Source: Desulfovibrio sp. (GTDB lineage Bacteria; Desulfobacterota; Desulfovibrionia; Desulfovibrionales; Desulfovibrionaceae). From it: 33,009 nt of DNA. A program made the position numbers and the translations under genes. The first letter of the stretch is position 1. Every line of letters begins with the position of its first letter. Below, piece by piece: positions 8,037 to 16,898 of the stretch. Location: contig JAISLI010000008.1 of the NCBI GenBank assembly GCA_031291035.1, forward strand, positions 1 to 33,009, in the 5' to 3' direction. The notes under the pieces were generated by a model, which ran no database searches, was not told the DNA's origin, and was given only the letters and a program-made list of their open reading frames with translations.

Positions 8037-9347
8037 TCAGAACGGAAAAACGCCTGTGGCCGCCGCGACAAGGGTCATAAAAATGCTGCTGCCCCAGAGA
8101 TACGGCAGGGAAAAACGCTGATGGTCCGCGAGGTTCAGCCGCGTGAGGCCGATCAGCAAAAGGCAGGAAGGGGTCAGGGGCGTGATGCCGAAACCCGTGC
8201 TGTACACGCCGAGGATGGCGGCGCGGGCCACAAGCGCCGGATCGCCGCCCAAGGTTTTATATGCTTCCGCGATGACGGGCAATACGCCGAAGTAAAAGGA
8301 ATCCGGGTCGAAAAACAGCGAGAGGGGGGTGCTGAACAACCCGACGATGAAGGGGATGTGCCCTTCCGCGCCCGCGGGTATGACGGTGACAAGGGCATGC
8401 GCCATGGCCTGGATAATGCCGGTATGTTTCATTACGCCGACAAAAGCCCCCGCGCTGAGCAGAATGCTGCCCATCACCAGGGCGGGCCCGGCATGCGCCT
8501 CGATACGCGCCATCTGGTCGTCCATTTTCGGGTAATTGACGCTGAGGGCAAGCGCGAGGCCCGCCATAAAGGCAACGGCGGCGTCCACAACGCGCAGTAT
8601 CATGGCGAGGATGACGGCGCACGTTATGGCGATGTTGAGCCAGAACAGCTTTGGCCTTCGCACGGCGCGCTGGGCGCTGGTCAGTTCAAAGCGCGGGACG
8701 GCGTCCTCCCCCATCCGATGCGCTTTGCCGTCAAGGCGCAGGCGTTTTTCCTCGCGTTTTCCGAACAGGTAGGACAGCGCGAACATGAGCGCCAAGCCGC
8801 TTGCCTGGACGGGAATCAGGGGCAGGAAAAGATCGGTGGACGGCGTATTGACCGTGATGGCGGCCCGCACCATGGGGCCCGTCCAGGGAAGAAAATTGAT
8901 GCCTGCGCTCAGGGAGATAATGCAGGCGAGCACCCGCCTGTCCATGCCGAGACGGTCATAGAGCGGCATGAAGGCCGGCACGGTGAGCAGGACGGTGACG
9001 GCGCCGGAGCCGTCCATATGGATGATCAGGGCCAGGAGCGCCGTTCCCGCTGTGATGCGCGCCGGCCTGCCGCCCACGGCGCGCAGGATACGGGCGATGA
9101 CGGGGTCCAGCATGCCCGCGTCCGAGACGACGCCGAAATAGAGCATGGCAAAGATAATCATGCTCGTCACCGGCACAATGGAACGCAGCCCGTCCACAAT
9201 AAAAAGGCTTGCCTCCGCGGGGGCGTGACCGGCGATCAGGGCGCCGGCGAAAGGCACAATGACCAGCGCGACCAGGGGCGACATGCGTTTGCTCATAATT
9301 CCGCCGAGGACGACGGAAATAATGACCAGACCAAGCAGAGCGAGCAT
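8037..9347 (-). CDS. CitMHS-family metal-citrate/H+ symporter
   Basis: A 436-residue polytopic inner-membrane transporter, with about 11-12 hydrophobic segments from MLALLGLVIISVVLG to the C-terminal SSIFMTLVAAATGVF. The family signature is visible as LLALIIHMDGSGAVTVLLTVPAFMPLY-like blocks around 105-135, equivalent to the HLDGDGATT motif of CitM, and as GINFLPWTGPMVRAA around 158-172. A second conserved half has LFFDPDSFYFGVLPV near 350-364 and GFGITPLTPS near 394-403. Known members import citrate complexed with Mg2+ or Ca2+; the substrate here is inferred. I start at the ATG at 9347, which has GGAG six bases upstream, rather than the in-frame TTG at 9353, which would abut that site. It follows mfd by 74 bp on the same strand. 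Confidence 0.88.
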   Translation of the reverse strand: MLALLGLVIISVVLGGIMSKRMSPLVALVIVPFAGALIAGHAPAEASLFIVDGLRSIVPVTSMIIFAMLYFGVVSDAGMLDPVIARILRAVGGRPARITAGTALLALIIHMDGSGAVTVLLTVPAFMPLYDRLGMDRRVLACIISLSAGINFLPWTGPMVRAAITVNTPSTDLFLPLIPVQASGLALMFALSYLFGKREEKRLRLDGKAHRMGEDAVPRFELTSAQRAVRRPKLFWLNIAITCAVILAMILRVVDAAVAFMAGLALALSVNYPKMDDQMARIEAHAGPALVMGSILLSAGAFVGVMKHTGIIQAMAHALVTVIPAGAEGHIPFIVGLFSTPLSLFFDPDSFYFGVLPVIAEAYKTLGGDPALVARAAILGVYSTGFGITPLTPSCLLLIGLTRLNLADHQRFSLPYLWGSSIFMTLVAAATGVFPF

Positions 9348-9421
9348 CGGCAACTCCAGTGCGGGATACGTACCGTTTACCGGCAGGAAAGATGCTTGGC
9401 AAGAAAAAAGAGCGAAAAGCG

Positions 9422-12400
9422 TTATGCCGTTTCAGACTTGGGGATGCCGCCGGCGCGGGTTTTTTCCAGCGTGTCGCGCAGAGCGCGCAGTCCTTCGGCG
9501 AAGGCGCCGCCCGGCAGGGGCAGGGTGAGGCCTGACGGGGGATGCAGCCGCGCGCCCGGCGTTTTGGCCGCCAGCGCCACAAGGCGCTCCGGCTGCACGG
9601 CCGTCTGCCCGTCAGCCCAGGTCAGGCGTAGGCTGTCGCGGCGCACTTCCGTCCTGGCGACTTGCAGTTGCCCGAGAAACTGTTTCAGGTCAAGCACGGC
9701 CAAAAAATTTTCGAGTTCCTCAGGCAACGGGCCGAAACGGTCCTTCAGCGCAAGGGTGATCTCCTCCCTGCCCGCGCCGTCCTGCGCCGAGGTGAGAACT
9801 TTGTAAAAACGCAGCCGCTCGTGGCTGTCCTCCACATAGCTTGCCGGGATATGCGCGGGCAGCCCCAGAGTTATTTCCGTCTCGACAATTTGTCCCCGCG
9901 AGTCCCCTTTCAGGCGCGCGACGCATTCTTCCAGCATCTCCAGATAAAGCTCCAGCCCCACCCGGCCCATGTGGCCGGACTGCACTTCGCCCAGAATATT
10001 GCCGGCCCCGCGCAGGCGCAGGTCTTCCATGGCAAGCTGGAAACCGGCCCCAAGGTAATCCATGTCCTGAATAACGCGCAGGCGCTCCCCGGCTCTTTCA
10101 TTCAGGCGCTCCGCGTCCGGCACGATAAAATAGGCGTAGGCCTGCCTGTCGCCGCGCCCGACGCGCCCGCGCAACTGGTAGAGCTGCCCCATGCCGAACT
10201 GCTGGGCCTGATCCACAACGAGGGTATTGGCGAGGGGGAAATCCAGACCGGATTCCACAATGGCCGTACAGACCAGGATGTCCAGCTCGCCGTGCCAGAA
10301 TTTGTGCATGTTTTCCTCAAGGGATTTCTCCTGCATCTGCCCGTGGGCGATGCCAAGGCGCGCTCGCGGGGCCAGCTTTTGCACATATTCCGCCACGCGC
10401 TCCAGCCCCTGCACCCTGTTGTGAACCCAGAACACCTGGCCTTTGCGTTCAAGCTCGCGCTCGATGACGCTCGCCAGCGCGGCGTCATCGCGGCGCAGCA
10501 CGGCGGTTGCCACGGGTTTGCGCTCCAGCGGGGCCGTTTCAATGACCGAAAGTTCACGTATGCCGGATATGGAGAGCTGCAGGGTGCGGGGAATGGGCGT
10601 CGCCGTGAGGGTGAGCACATCCACGTTTTTTTTGAGAGATTTGAGTTTTTCCTTGTGCCGGACGCCGAAACGCTGCTCCTCATCCAGCACCAGAAGAGCC
10701 AGATTGGGCAGTTTGACATCGTTGGAGAGCAGACGGTGCGTACCGATCAGAATATCAATCCGTCCGGCTGCGGCCGCCGCGATGGTTTCTTTTTGCCGGA
10801 CACTGGAAACAAAGCGGCTCAGCAGCCCCACATAGACGGGAAAACCCGACAGGCGCGCCCTGAACGTCTGATAGTGCTGCTCCGCAAGGACTGTCGTGGG
10901 GCAGAGCATGGCCACCTGGCGGCCTTCCGCGACGGCGCGGAAAGCCGCGCGCAGGGCCACTTCCGTCTTGCCGAAGCCGACATCGCCGCAGACGAGACGG
11001 TCCATGGGTTCGGGTTTTTCCATGTCCGCCAGCACCTCGGCTATGGCCCTGGCCTGATCCGGCGTCTCCTCAAAACCGAAGGTGGATTCAAATTCGTTGT
11101 ACAGGGCGTCCGGCGGCCCATAGCGCCAGCCCTTGACAACCTTGCGCCACGCGTACATTTCCACAAGGTCGGCCGCGATTTTTTCTATGGCCTTGCGGGC
11201 CTTTTCCCTGCCGGCAATCCAGCCCGCCCCCCCCAGGCGGTCCAGCGGCGGCTCCACGCCTTCAGGGCCCCTGAAGCGCTGTATGAGGCCGATTCTGTCC
11301 GCGGGAACGTAGAGTTTGTCCTTGCCGGAATACTCGATGAGCAGAAAGTCGTTGGCGGCCTCGTTAATCTCCAGATGGTGCAGACCGGCAAAACGGCCGA
11401 TGCCGTAATCCCGGTGAACAAGCAGAGCGCCGTCGGCAAGGGTTTCAAAGGACCTCAGCCCCTTGAAGGCGCGGGAAGCCGCGCGCGGCGTTTTTTCCGC
11501 CCTGGGCTGGAGGATGTCTTCCCCGAGGATGAGCGTGTTGTCCCAGACGAGTTCAGCTCCGGAACGAAAAGGCGAAACAAGGGCAAAAAGGCCGTGGATG
11601 TCCGGGGCATAGCGCAGGGCGGGCGCAATGCCGTCCTGTGCCGCAAGGTTGAGAAATTTCGCGCGGCTGCGTTCGCTGGAAAAGCTTAAAACGACTTGGC
11701 GGTGTTTTTGCGGCCACTCCTTGAGGCCCGCCGTCAGATGCTGCCAGGGCCTGTCCTGCGCGCCCGGCAAAGGAAAAAGATCTGAATAGGCGCGGATAGG
11801 CCGCTCCGCGAGACTGTGGCCGCGCGCCTCAATGCCGGTCACCAGCGGCTCCGCGAAGATTTGTTGAAAATCGCGCCACGGAGCGGGTTGGGAGCGCTTG
11901 CGCAGAGCAAGGGAGGCCGGTTGCGGCAGGAGGGACTGTTCGCTTTCCAGAATTTCCTTCATGGCGAGATGCGCATCGTGCAGGGCCTGGCCGCTGTCGG
12001 CCTCGCCCGGTAAAAGCCAGAGGGTTTCCCTGTCAAGCCAATCCTCAAGATCGCTGTGGTCGTCAAAGACACAGCCGGGCAAAAGCCCCCCGCCGCCGCC
12101 ATCCAGGGCTTTTTTGAAAGAGTAGCAATCATTTTCGCTGATTCTGCCCTCGCTGAAAAGTCTGTCGCAGCGTTGACGCGCGGTTTCTGTTTCCACCCTG
12201 TTCAGGGCCAGCGGATTCGCGGGCAGGAGGGTCGCTTCCTCAAGGGGCAACAGGGAGCGCTGGCTTTCCGCGTCAAAAAGGCGGATTTCCTCCAGCGTGT
12301 CGCCGAAAAATTCCAGGCGGAGCGGACGGGCGTACCCGGTGGGATAAATATCAAAAATATCCCCGCGCATGGCCATGTCGCCCGTGCTGTTTACAAGGCT

Positions 12401-12877
12401 GACGCGCTCATAGCCCCATTCCGCGGCCTGTTCCAGCACAAGCTGGGGCGAGAATTCGTCTCCGCGCCGCAACTTCAGCGTTTTTGTCATGAAAAAGGAA
12501 AGGGGCATGCAGCGCGCGACGAGACTGGAGATATCCGCCACGACGCAGCGCGGTTGTCCCAGGGCAAGTCCGTAGAGCGCGGGCAGGCGGCTTGCCCGCA
12601 CTGCCCTGCCCCCTCCTTTGGCATGGGGCGGCAGCGCCAGGCAGGGATTTGCGAAAGACGGCCTCGCCGGGGACGCATCGCCGTGGGAAAGCTCCGGCGT
12701 AAACAGGGAGAGCAACGCGCGGGCGGTGGAAAATTCTTCACCGTTGAGGGTGACAAGCATCACGCTGCGGCCTTGGGACAGCGCCTGTCCCGCCAGGCGG
12801 CAACGGGTGGCGAGGCCGGCCCGGTTGATATGTATCTGCGGCTCGCGGCTGGTCAGCAGGGAGCTGAGTGTCGGCAT
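9422..12877 (-). CDS. mfd: Transcription-repair coupling factor
   Basis: An 1151-residue ATP-dependent DNA translocase that removes RNA polymerase stalled at lesions and recruits UvrA. The N-terminal UvrB-like repair region occupies roughly 1-380. The CarD-like RNA polymerase interaction domain starts near 485 (VHRDYGIGRFAGLHH). The superfamily 2 helicase has Walker A GDVGFGKTEVA near 630, DEEQRFGVRHKEK near 728, TATPIPRTLQ near 755 and, in the second RecA lobe, the QLRGRVGRGDR motif. The C-terminal TRCF domain follows. The start at 12877 gives the expected N-terminus (MPTLSSLLTSREPQ); the frame stays open to 13099, but that part would overlap the HesB-like gene and a terminator. Its Shine-Dalgarno is weak. 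No neighbouring DNA-repair genes are visible. Confidence 0.95.
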   Translation of the reverse strand: MPTLSSLLTSREPQIHINRAGLATRCRLAGQALSQGRSVMLVTLNGEEFSTARALLSLFTPELSHGDASPARPSFANPCLALPPHAKGGGRAVRASRLPALYGLALGQPRCVVADISSLVARCMPLSFFMTKTLKLRRGDEFSPQLVLEQAAEWGYERVSLVNSTGDMAMRGDIFDIYPTGYARPLRLEFFGDTLEEIRLFDAESQRSLLPLEEATLLPANPLALNRVETETARQRCDRLFSEGRISENDCYSFKKALDGGGGGLLPGCVFDDHSDLEDWLDRETLWLLPGEADSGQALHDAHLAMKEILESEQSLLPQPASLALRKRSQPAPWRDFQQIFAEPLVTGIEARGHSLAERPIRAYSDLFPLPGAQDRPWQHLTAGLKEWPQKHRQVVLSFSSERSRAKFLNLAAQDGIAPALRYAPDIHGLFALVSPFRSGAELVWDNTLILGEDILQPRAEKTPRAASRAFKGLRSFETLADGALLVHRDYGIGRFAGLHHLEINEAANDFLLIEYSGKDKLYVPADRIGLIQRFRGPEGVEPPLDRLGGAGWIAGREKARKAIEKIAADLVEMYAWRKVVKGWRYGPPDALYNEFESTFGFEETPDQARAIAEVLADMEKPEPMDRLVCGDVGFGKTEVALRAAFRAVAEGRQVAMLCPTTVLAEQHYQTFRARLSGFPVYVGLLSRFVSSVRQKETIAAAAAGRIDILIGTHRLLSNDVKLPNLALLVLDEEQRFGVRHKEKLKSLKKNVDVLTLTATPIPRTLQLSISGIRELSVIETAPLERKPVATAVLRRDDAALASVIERELERKGQVFWVHNRVQGLERVAEYVQKLAPRARLGIAHGQMQEKSLEENMHKFWHGELDILVCTAIVESGLDFPLANTLVVDQAQQFGMGQLYQLRGRVGRGDRQAYAYFIVPDAERLNERAGERLRVIQDMDYLGAGFQLAMEDLRLRGAGNILGEVQSGHMGRVGLELYLEMLEECVARLKGDSRGQIVETEITLGLPAHIPASYVEDSHERLRFYKVLTSAQDGAGREEITLALKDRFGPLPEELENFLAVLDLKQFLGQLQVARTEVRRDSLRLTWADGQTAVQPERLVALAAKTPGARLHPPSGLTLPLPGGAFAEGLRALRDTLEKTRAGGIPKSETA

Positions 12878-12953
12878 GGCGTTATACGTCCGGAGAAATA
12901 TGACAAGGCCCGCCGGGATGGCGGTCCGGGCGGCGCGGCACGGCAAGCGGCGT

Positions 12954-12984
12954 AAAAAAAGGGGGCGGCCGACCGGCCACCCCC
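12954..12984 (-). terminator. Rho-independent terminator of the HesB-like gene
   Basis: On the minus strand GGGGGTGGCC and GGCCGCCCCC form a 10-bp stem with one G-T pair and a GGTC loop, followed by seven T. It lies between the HesB-like gene and mfd, so mfd probably has its own promoter in the next 76 bp. Confidence 0.85.
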
Positions 12985-13016
12985 GCCGTATTTCGGAATA
13001 GTCGCCTTCAGGGGTA

Positions 13017-13337
13017 TCAGCCGCCGCAACCGGACGCGCCGGCACAACCGCCGCACGCGCCGCCCGTTCCTTCCAGGGGCACGAGGGGCTCCACGGCAAA
13101 ACCCATGTAGGTCAGGTCCACCTTGACCCCCTGGATTTGTCCAAGCAGGTCTTTTTTGATGCAAAACGTAAAACCGCCGTTGTCTTCAGCGTGATCGTCA
13201 TTGTCCGGCTCGTCCAGAGCCAGCGCGAGTCTCGGCCCGCAACAGCCGCCGGCGTCGTAAATCCGTATGCTTGCCTTTTTCTTGCCGGCAAAGTAGGCTT
13301 CAAGCTCCTTGCGGGCCGCATCCGTTAATTCCAGCAT
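13017..13337 (-). CDS. HesB/IscA-like Fe-S protein (cysteine form of the HesB-like selenoprotein family)
   Basis: A 106-residue protein with the HesB/IscA fold: DAARKELEAYFAGKK at the start, then IRIYDAGGCCGPRLALALDEP (Cys32, Cys33), and a Cys-rich tail with Cys95, Cys98 and Cys104. The block GGCCGPxLxLALDEP matches the deltaproteobacterial HesB-like selenoprotein family, in which one of these positions is selenocysteine; here both are ordinary TGC/TGT cysteines. It probably binds or transfers Fe-S clusters, but a partner is unknown. The start at 13337 has GAGGAGG at 4-base spacing. A good promoter (separate entry) and a terminator make it a single-gene unit. Confidence 0.85.
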   Translation of the reverse strand: MLELTDAARKELEAYFAGKKKASIRIYDAGGCCGPRLALALDEPDNDDHAEDNGGFTFCIKKDLLGQIQGVKVDLTYMGFAVEPLVPLEGTGGACGGCAGASGCGG

Positions 13338-13378
13338 GTCGCCTCCTCATCGCCTTGCCGTTATGGTCTGTGCCGATC

Positions 13379-13407
13379 AGGGTAAACCCGCGGAGGCAAT
13401 TTGTCAA
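13379..13407 (-). promoter_or_regulatory. Promoter of the HesB-like gene
   Basis: On the minus strand TTGACA (13402-13407) and TACCCT (13379-13384) are separated by exactly 17 bp. The predicted transcription start is about 35 bp upstream of the ATG at 13337. Confidence 0.65.
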
Positions 13408-13462
13408 GGCAACGCGGAAAACCGGGATTTTTGAAGTTGATACGCAACCCCACCGGCCCCTT

Positions 13463-13547
13463 GCGAGAGTGGCGGAACAGGCAGACGCACCGGATTTAGG
13501 ATCCGGCGGTTTACACCGTGGGGGTTCAAATCCCCCCTCTCGCACCA
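13463..13547 (+). tRNA. tRNA-Leu (anticodon UAG)
   Basis: An 85-nt type II tRNA. The acceptor stem GCGAGAG (13463-13469) pairs with CTCTCGC (13537-13543), followed by discriminator A and an encoded CCA (13545-13547). The anticodon stem CCGGA/TCCGG encloses loop TTTAGGA, with anticodon TAG at 13497-13499. The variable arm CGGTTTACACCG and T-arm GGGGG-TTCAAAT-CCCCC are both intact. It reads leucine CUA codons, and others by wobble. Confidence 0.97.
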
Positions 13548-13570
13548 TGTTTCAATCCACAGCCGGCTCC
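13546..13570 (+). repeat. CRISPR-repeat-like dispersed sequence, copy A, abutting tRNA-Leu
   Basis: This 25-bp sequence begins in the CCA end of the tRNA and contains GTTTCAATCCAC. It matches 24 of 25 bases of the minus-strand sequence at 23324-23348. No spacer-repeat array is present. Confidence 0.7.
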
Positions 13571-13620
13571 ACATCCGCCGACCGACTCCGGCCTGAAGGA
13601 AGGGGTTACCGGAACGATAT

Positions 13621-13637
13621 GCCCGGCTTTGCCGGGC
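13621..13637 (-). terminator. Possible terminator hairpin between tRNA-Leu and gapA
   Basis: GCCCGGC (13621-13627) and GCCGGGC (13631-13637) with a TTT loop, 9 bp beyond the gapA stop codon. There is no T run on either side, so termination is uncertain. Confidence 0.4.
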
Positions 13638-13646
13638 GGATTCGGC

Positions 13647-14663
13647 TTACAGCCCCTTGTCCCGCATCAGACGGATGAGATCGCAGACGCGGTTGGAATA
13701 CCCCCATTCGTTGTCATACCAGGAGACCACCTTGACCATCCGACCGTCCTGCACCGTGGTATAGGACGCTTCCAGAATGGAGGAAGCCGGATTTCCTTTG
13801 AAATCCATGGAAACCAGCGGCTTGTCGTTATATTCCAGAATACCTTTGAGGTAGCTTTCCGAAGCGGTCCTGAGTCTGCCGAGCAGGGTTTCGGTATCCG
13901 TTTCTTTTTCCAGGATGCCGGAAAAATCCACCACGGATACCGTAGGCGTGGGCACGCGCAGGGAATAGCCGCTGAACTTGCCTTTAAGTTCGGGTATCAC
14001 CTTTGCCACCGCCTGGGCCGCGCCTGTGGAGGTGGGAATGATGTTGCAGGCGGCGGCGCGCGCGCGGCGCGGATCCTTGTGGGCCATGTCCAGAATGCGC
14101 TGATCGTTGGTGTAGGAGTGAATGGTGACCATATTGCCTAGCTGGATGCCGAATTCCCGTTGCAGCACCAGGGCCACAGGGGCAAGACAATTGGTGGTGC
14201 AGGAGGCGTTGGAAACGATGTGATGCTTTTCCGGATCATATTTGTCGTGGTTGACTCCCATGACTATGGTGATGTCTTCTTCCTTGGCCGGCGCGGTGAT
14301 GATGACTTTCTTCGCTCCGTTGTCCAGATGCACGGCCGCCTGTTTGGCGCTGCGAAAAATGCCGGTGCTCTCCACCACAACATCAACCCCGTGGTCCCGC
14401 CAGGCCAGATTGGCCGGATCGCGTTCCGCAAAGCAGTGTATTTTCCAGTCCCCGACGCCGACTTCCGTGCCGTCTACCCTGGCGTCCAGGTAACCCCGGC
14501 CGTATACGGAATCGTATTCCGCAAGATGAAAATTGGCCCCGGCGTCAAAAAGATCATTGACAGCCGTTACCCGCGCGTAATCCCGATAGGTTTTGTGCAA
14601 CGCGCGGAAGACCTGACGGCCTATGCGCCCGAAACCGTTGATGCCGACATTGATTTTTTTCAT
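13647..14663 (-). CDS. gapA: Glyceraldehyde-3-phosphate dehydrogenase, type I
   Basis: A 338-residue glycolytic/gluconeogenic enzyme that oxidises glyceraldehyde-3-phosphate to 1,3-bisphosphoglycerate with NAD(P)+ in the cytoplasm. The Rossmann motif [13 protein letters not shown] is at 8-20. The active site [12 protein letters not shown] holds Cys155, with the catalytic His182 in [10 protein letters not shown]. The C-terminal [11 protein letters not shown] is typical of the family. The start at 14663 ([10 protein letters not shown]) has GGGGAG upstream; an upstream in-frame start at 14699 would overlap the GAF gene. It sits 13 bp after the GAF-domain gene and is probably cotranscribed with it. 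Confidence 0.97.
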   Translation of the reverse strand: MKKINVGINGFGRIGRQVFRALHKTYRDYARVTAVNDLFDAGANFHLAEYDSVYGRGYLDARVDGTEVGVGDWKIHCFAERDPANLAWRDHGVDVVVESTGIFRSAKQAAVHLDNGAKKVIITAPAKEEDITIVMGVNHDKYDPEKHHIVSNASCTTNCLAPVALVLQREFGIQLGNMVTIHSYTNDQRILDMAHKDPRRARAAACNIIPTSTGAAQAVAKVIPELKGKFSGYSLRVPTPTVSVVDFSGILEKETDTETLLGRLRTASESYLKGILEYNDKPLVSMDFKGNPASSILEASYTTVQDGRMVKVVSWYDNEWGYSNRVCDLIRLMRDKGL

Positions 14664-14676
14664 GATGATCTCCCCG

Positions 14677-15234
14677 CTAGTCCTCGTAAACCGATTCATA
14701 GGCGTGCTTTGCCATCAGCTCATAATTCTTGCGCAGGGCTTCGTGCAGGCGCGCGTTGGCAATGGCCACCGCGGAAATGGCGGCCACCGCTTCCATGAAG
14801 GCCTGCTCGTCCTCCGTGAAATCCTTTTCCACGGAGGAATACACGCGGATAAGCCCTATGGCCTTGCCGTCGCCCATAAGGGGGGCGGAAAGCACCGAAA
14901 CAAGGCCTTCGTTCCTGGCTGACTCGGGGTACTGAAAACGCCCGTCCGCCGCGGCGTCTTTGAGATGAATGAGTCTGCCCGCCAGCACTTCGCTGTCCAT
15001 GCCGCTACGCCTGGCTTCCACCGAGCCCTTGCGCATATACCTTTCGGAAAGGCCATAGGCCGCGCTGGGCAGCAGAAAGCGTCCTGTGCTGTCGAGCAAA
15101 CGGATGGTGCTGGCCTTGCACTCCAGGGCAATGGCGGTCTGTTCCGTGATTTTGCGCAGAACCTGTCCCGGTTCAAGGCTGGAGTTGATCACCAGCGCCA
15201 CATCCTTGAGGGCGCGAAAAAAATTTTGTGCCAT
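14677..15234 (-). CDS. GAF-domain protein
   Basis: A 185-residue single-domain GAF protein. A helical entry ([28 protein letters not shown], first 12-32) precedes the GAF core, with the [13 protein letters not shown] strand at about 36-48, the loop with [10 protein letters not shown], and the conserved [23 protein letters not shown] at about 113-135. A C-terminal helix follows. There is no attached kinase, GGDEF or helix-turn-helix domain, so it is a stand-alone sensor or regulator with unknown ligand. The ATG at 15234 has AAGGAGA five bases upstream. It directly precedes gapA (13 bp), which suggests a role tied to central carbon metabolism, but that is inference. Confidence 0.85.
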   Translation of the reverse strand: MAQNFFRALKDVALVINSSLEPGQVLRKITEQTAIALECKASTIRLLDSTGRFLLPSAAYGLSERYMRKGSVEARRSGMDSEVLAGRLIHLKDAAADGRFQYPESARNEGLVSVLSAPLMGDGKAIGLIRVYSSVEKDFTEDEQAFMEAVAAISAVAIANARLHEALRKNYELMAKHAYESVYED

Positions 15235-15362
15235 ATTGTCTCCTTATGATTGCGCCTGTATTCCGGAAGCAAACGGTTTCGGCATGAGGCCGGCGGATTC
15301 GGACATGGCCCCGCCCCGCCGCGTCCGTATTCATTGCCCGAATTCGCCGGATAATGCAAGTT

Positions 15363-15728
15363 TCAGGTCTTTGCTTCCCGCGGTATTTTCGCGGCGTTTT
15401 TTTCCGAGGACTTCATCCGCACCTGTCCTTCAATAATGCCACCCTCTTCGGTAAGAAGGGAAGGGCTCTGGATAACTCCTTCCAGAAAGCCCGTGGAATA
15501 TATCACCACCCGGCGTTTGGCCGTGACCTCGCCGTTGAAGTGACCGGAGAGGAGCAGCTCTCCCACCTGCAGCACGCCGTCAACACTGGCGTCCTTGCCC
15601 ACGTTCAGCGTGCCGTCGCTGATGATTTCGCCGGCGTATCTGCCTTCAATGCGCACCGTCCCCTTGAATGTGAGCTTGCCTTCATATACCGTATCGGAAC
15701 CTAGGAAGGCAATTTCCTCTTTGCCCAT
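15363..15728 (-). CDS. Bactofilin (polymer-forming cytoskeletal protein)
   Basis: A 121-residue bactofilin, a nucleotide-free beta-helix that polymerises into filaments, often at the membrane. The core shows the regular six-residue repeat of the family: FLGSDTVYEGKLTF, GTVRIEGRYAGEI, GTLNVGKDASVDGVLQVGELLLSGHFNGEV and so on, ending in IIEGQVRM. The flanking tails are short and polar. It begins 24 bp after rodA, with an AGGGGGTC ribosome-binding site, and appears to be the last gene of the mreB-mreC-mreD-mrdA-rodA operon. This points to a role in local murein synthesis or cell shape. Confidence 0.92.
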   Translation of the reverse strand: MGKEEIAFLGSDTVYEGKLTFKGTVRIEGRYAGEIISDGTLNVGKDASVDGVLQVGELLLSGHFNGEVTAKRRVVIYSTGFLEGVIQSPSLLTEEGGIIEGQVRMKSSEKNAAKIPREAKT

Positions 15729-15752
15729 AACTGACCCCCTGACGGAAAAATC

Positions 15753-16898
15753 TTATCCCTTGAACATGAAACGCCGCATGGCAACATTGAGCACAATGCC
15801 TATAAGGGTAAAGTTAAGCACGGTGGCGCTGCCGCCGTAACTGATGAACGGCAGGGGAATGCCCACCACCGGAATCAGCCCGATCACCATGGCTATATTG
15901 ATAAAAATCTGCCAGAAAAAATAAAAGAACACGCCCACCACGAGCAGACTGCCGAAGCGGTCCTTCGCTTGCGACGCTGTGGAAAAAATCGCCAGCAAAA
16001 AAAGACAGAACAGCGTTATCAGCATGAGGCAGCCCACAAAGCCCCATTCCTCGCCGAATACGGCCACCGCGAAATCGGAATGGCGTTCCGGCAAAAAGCG
16101 GAGCTGGCTTTGCGTGCCCTCCGTAAAGCCTTTGCCCCAAAGTTGGCCGGAACCGATGGCGATGCGCGATTGAAGGGTATGGTATCCCGTGCCGCGCGGG
16201 TCGTTGCCGGGGTTCAGAAAAGTCAGGATACGCTGGCGCTGATAGTCGTGCATGCCCGCGAACCACATCAACGCCGCCGCGCAGGGCGCGAGAAACAGAC
16301 AGGTTTTGAACACATAGCCGCGCAGCCCGTGAAACAGTATCATGCCGGCAAGAATCAGCAATATCATCAGGCTGGTGCCGAGGTCCGGCTGGAGAATGAC
16401 GATGGCGCAGGGCAGTATGACCACGGCGACAAGGCTGAGAAAATTTTTCCAGCCAAGGGGGTTTGCCTCGCGCGAGAGAATGCGCGCGGCAATCAGAAGC
16501 ACGGCCAGCTTGACTATTTCGGACGGCTGGATGCTCATGAATCCCAGGGAGAGCCAGCGTTTCGCGCCATAAATGGTTTTGCCGACCACCGGCACCAGCA
16601 GAAGCAGCATGAGCGAGAGGAGAAAAAACAGCCAGGCCAGATTGCGCAACCTGCGATAATCAAAACTCATGGCGGCCGTCATGCCGCAAAGGCCGAATAC
16701 CCCCCAGACCAGCTGGCGCTGATAAAACCCGGAAAACGTCATGCCGCTGTCCAGCCGGGTGCCGCTCGCGGAATAAAGATTGGCCACCCCCGCCAGATAG
16801 AGCAAAAGCGTAAGGGCCAGGAGCCCCCAGTTGATATGGCTGAACAGGCGTGTATCCATAGGTTGGCGGCGAAGCGGTTCCGCGAACTCAGTTTTCAC
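15753..16898 (-). CDS. rodA: SEDS peptidoglycan glycosyltransferase, rod shape
   Basis: A 381-residue SEDS-family inner-membrane enzyme with about 10 transmembrane segments that polymerises lipid II for cell elongation together with PBP2. Signature blocks are IYGAKRWLSLGFMSIQPSE, GQLWGKGFTEGTQSQLRFLPERHSDF (listed by its key parts: GKGF, LPERHSDF) and GIPLPFISYGGS near the C-terminus. I start at the GTG at 16898, which overlaps the mrdA stop as GTGA and has AAGG seven bases upstream. The ATG at 16859 (MDTRLFSHINWG) is the alternative but has no Shine-Dalgarno. Translational coupling to mrdA is likely. Confidence 0.94.
   Translation of the reverse strand: MKTEFAEPLRRQPMDTRLFSHINWGLLALTLLLYLAGVANLYSASGTRLDSGMTFSGFYQRQLVWGVFGLCGMTAAMSFDYRRLRNLAWLFFLLSLMLLLLVPVVGKTIYGAKRWLSLGFMSIQPSEIVKLAVLLIAARILSREANPLGWKNFLSLVAVVILPCAIVILQPDLGTSLMILLILAGMILFHGLRGYVFKTCLFLAPCAAALMWFAGMHDYQRQRILTFLNPGNDPRGTGYHTLQSRIAIGSGQLWGKGFTEGTQSQLRFLPERHSDFAVAVFGEEWGFVGCLMLITLFCLFLLAIFSTASQAKDRFGSLLVVGVFFYFFWQIFINIAMVIGLIPVVGIPLPFISYGGSATVLNFTLIGIVLNVAMRRFMFKG

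Noticed and set aside
7914..9806. Plus-strand ORF of 630 codons
   Set aside because: It runs antisense to the citrate transporter and the end of mfd, is rich in His, Arg, Gln and Gly without any domain, and is explained by GC-rich third positions on the other strand.
9662..11689. Plus-strand ORF of 675 codons
   Set aside because: It is entirely antisense to the helicase part of mfd, whose motifs are unmistakable. No family features.
12878..13099. N-terminal extension of mfd to 13099
   Set aside because: It would cross a terminator and overlap the HesB-like gene out of frame; the family N-terminus fits the ATG at 12877.
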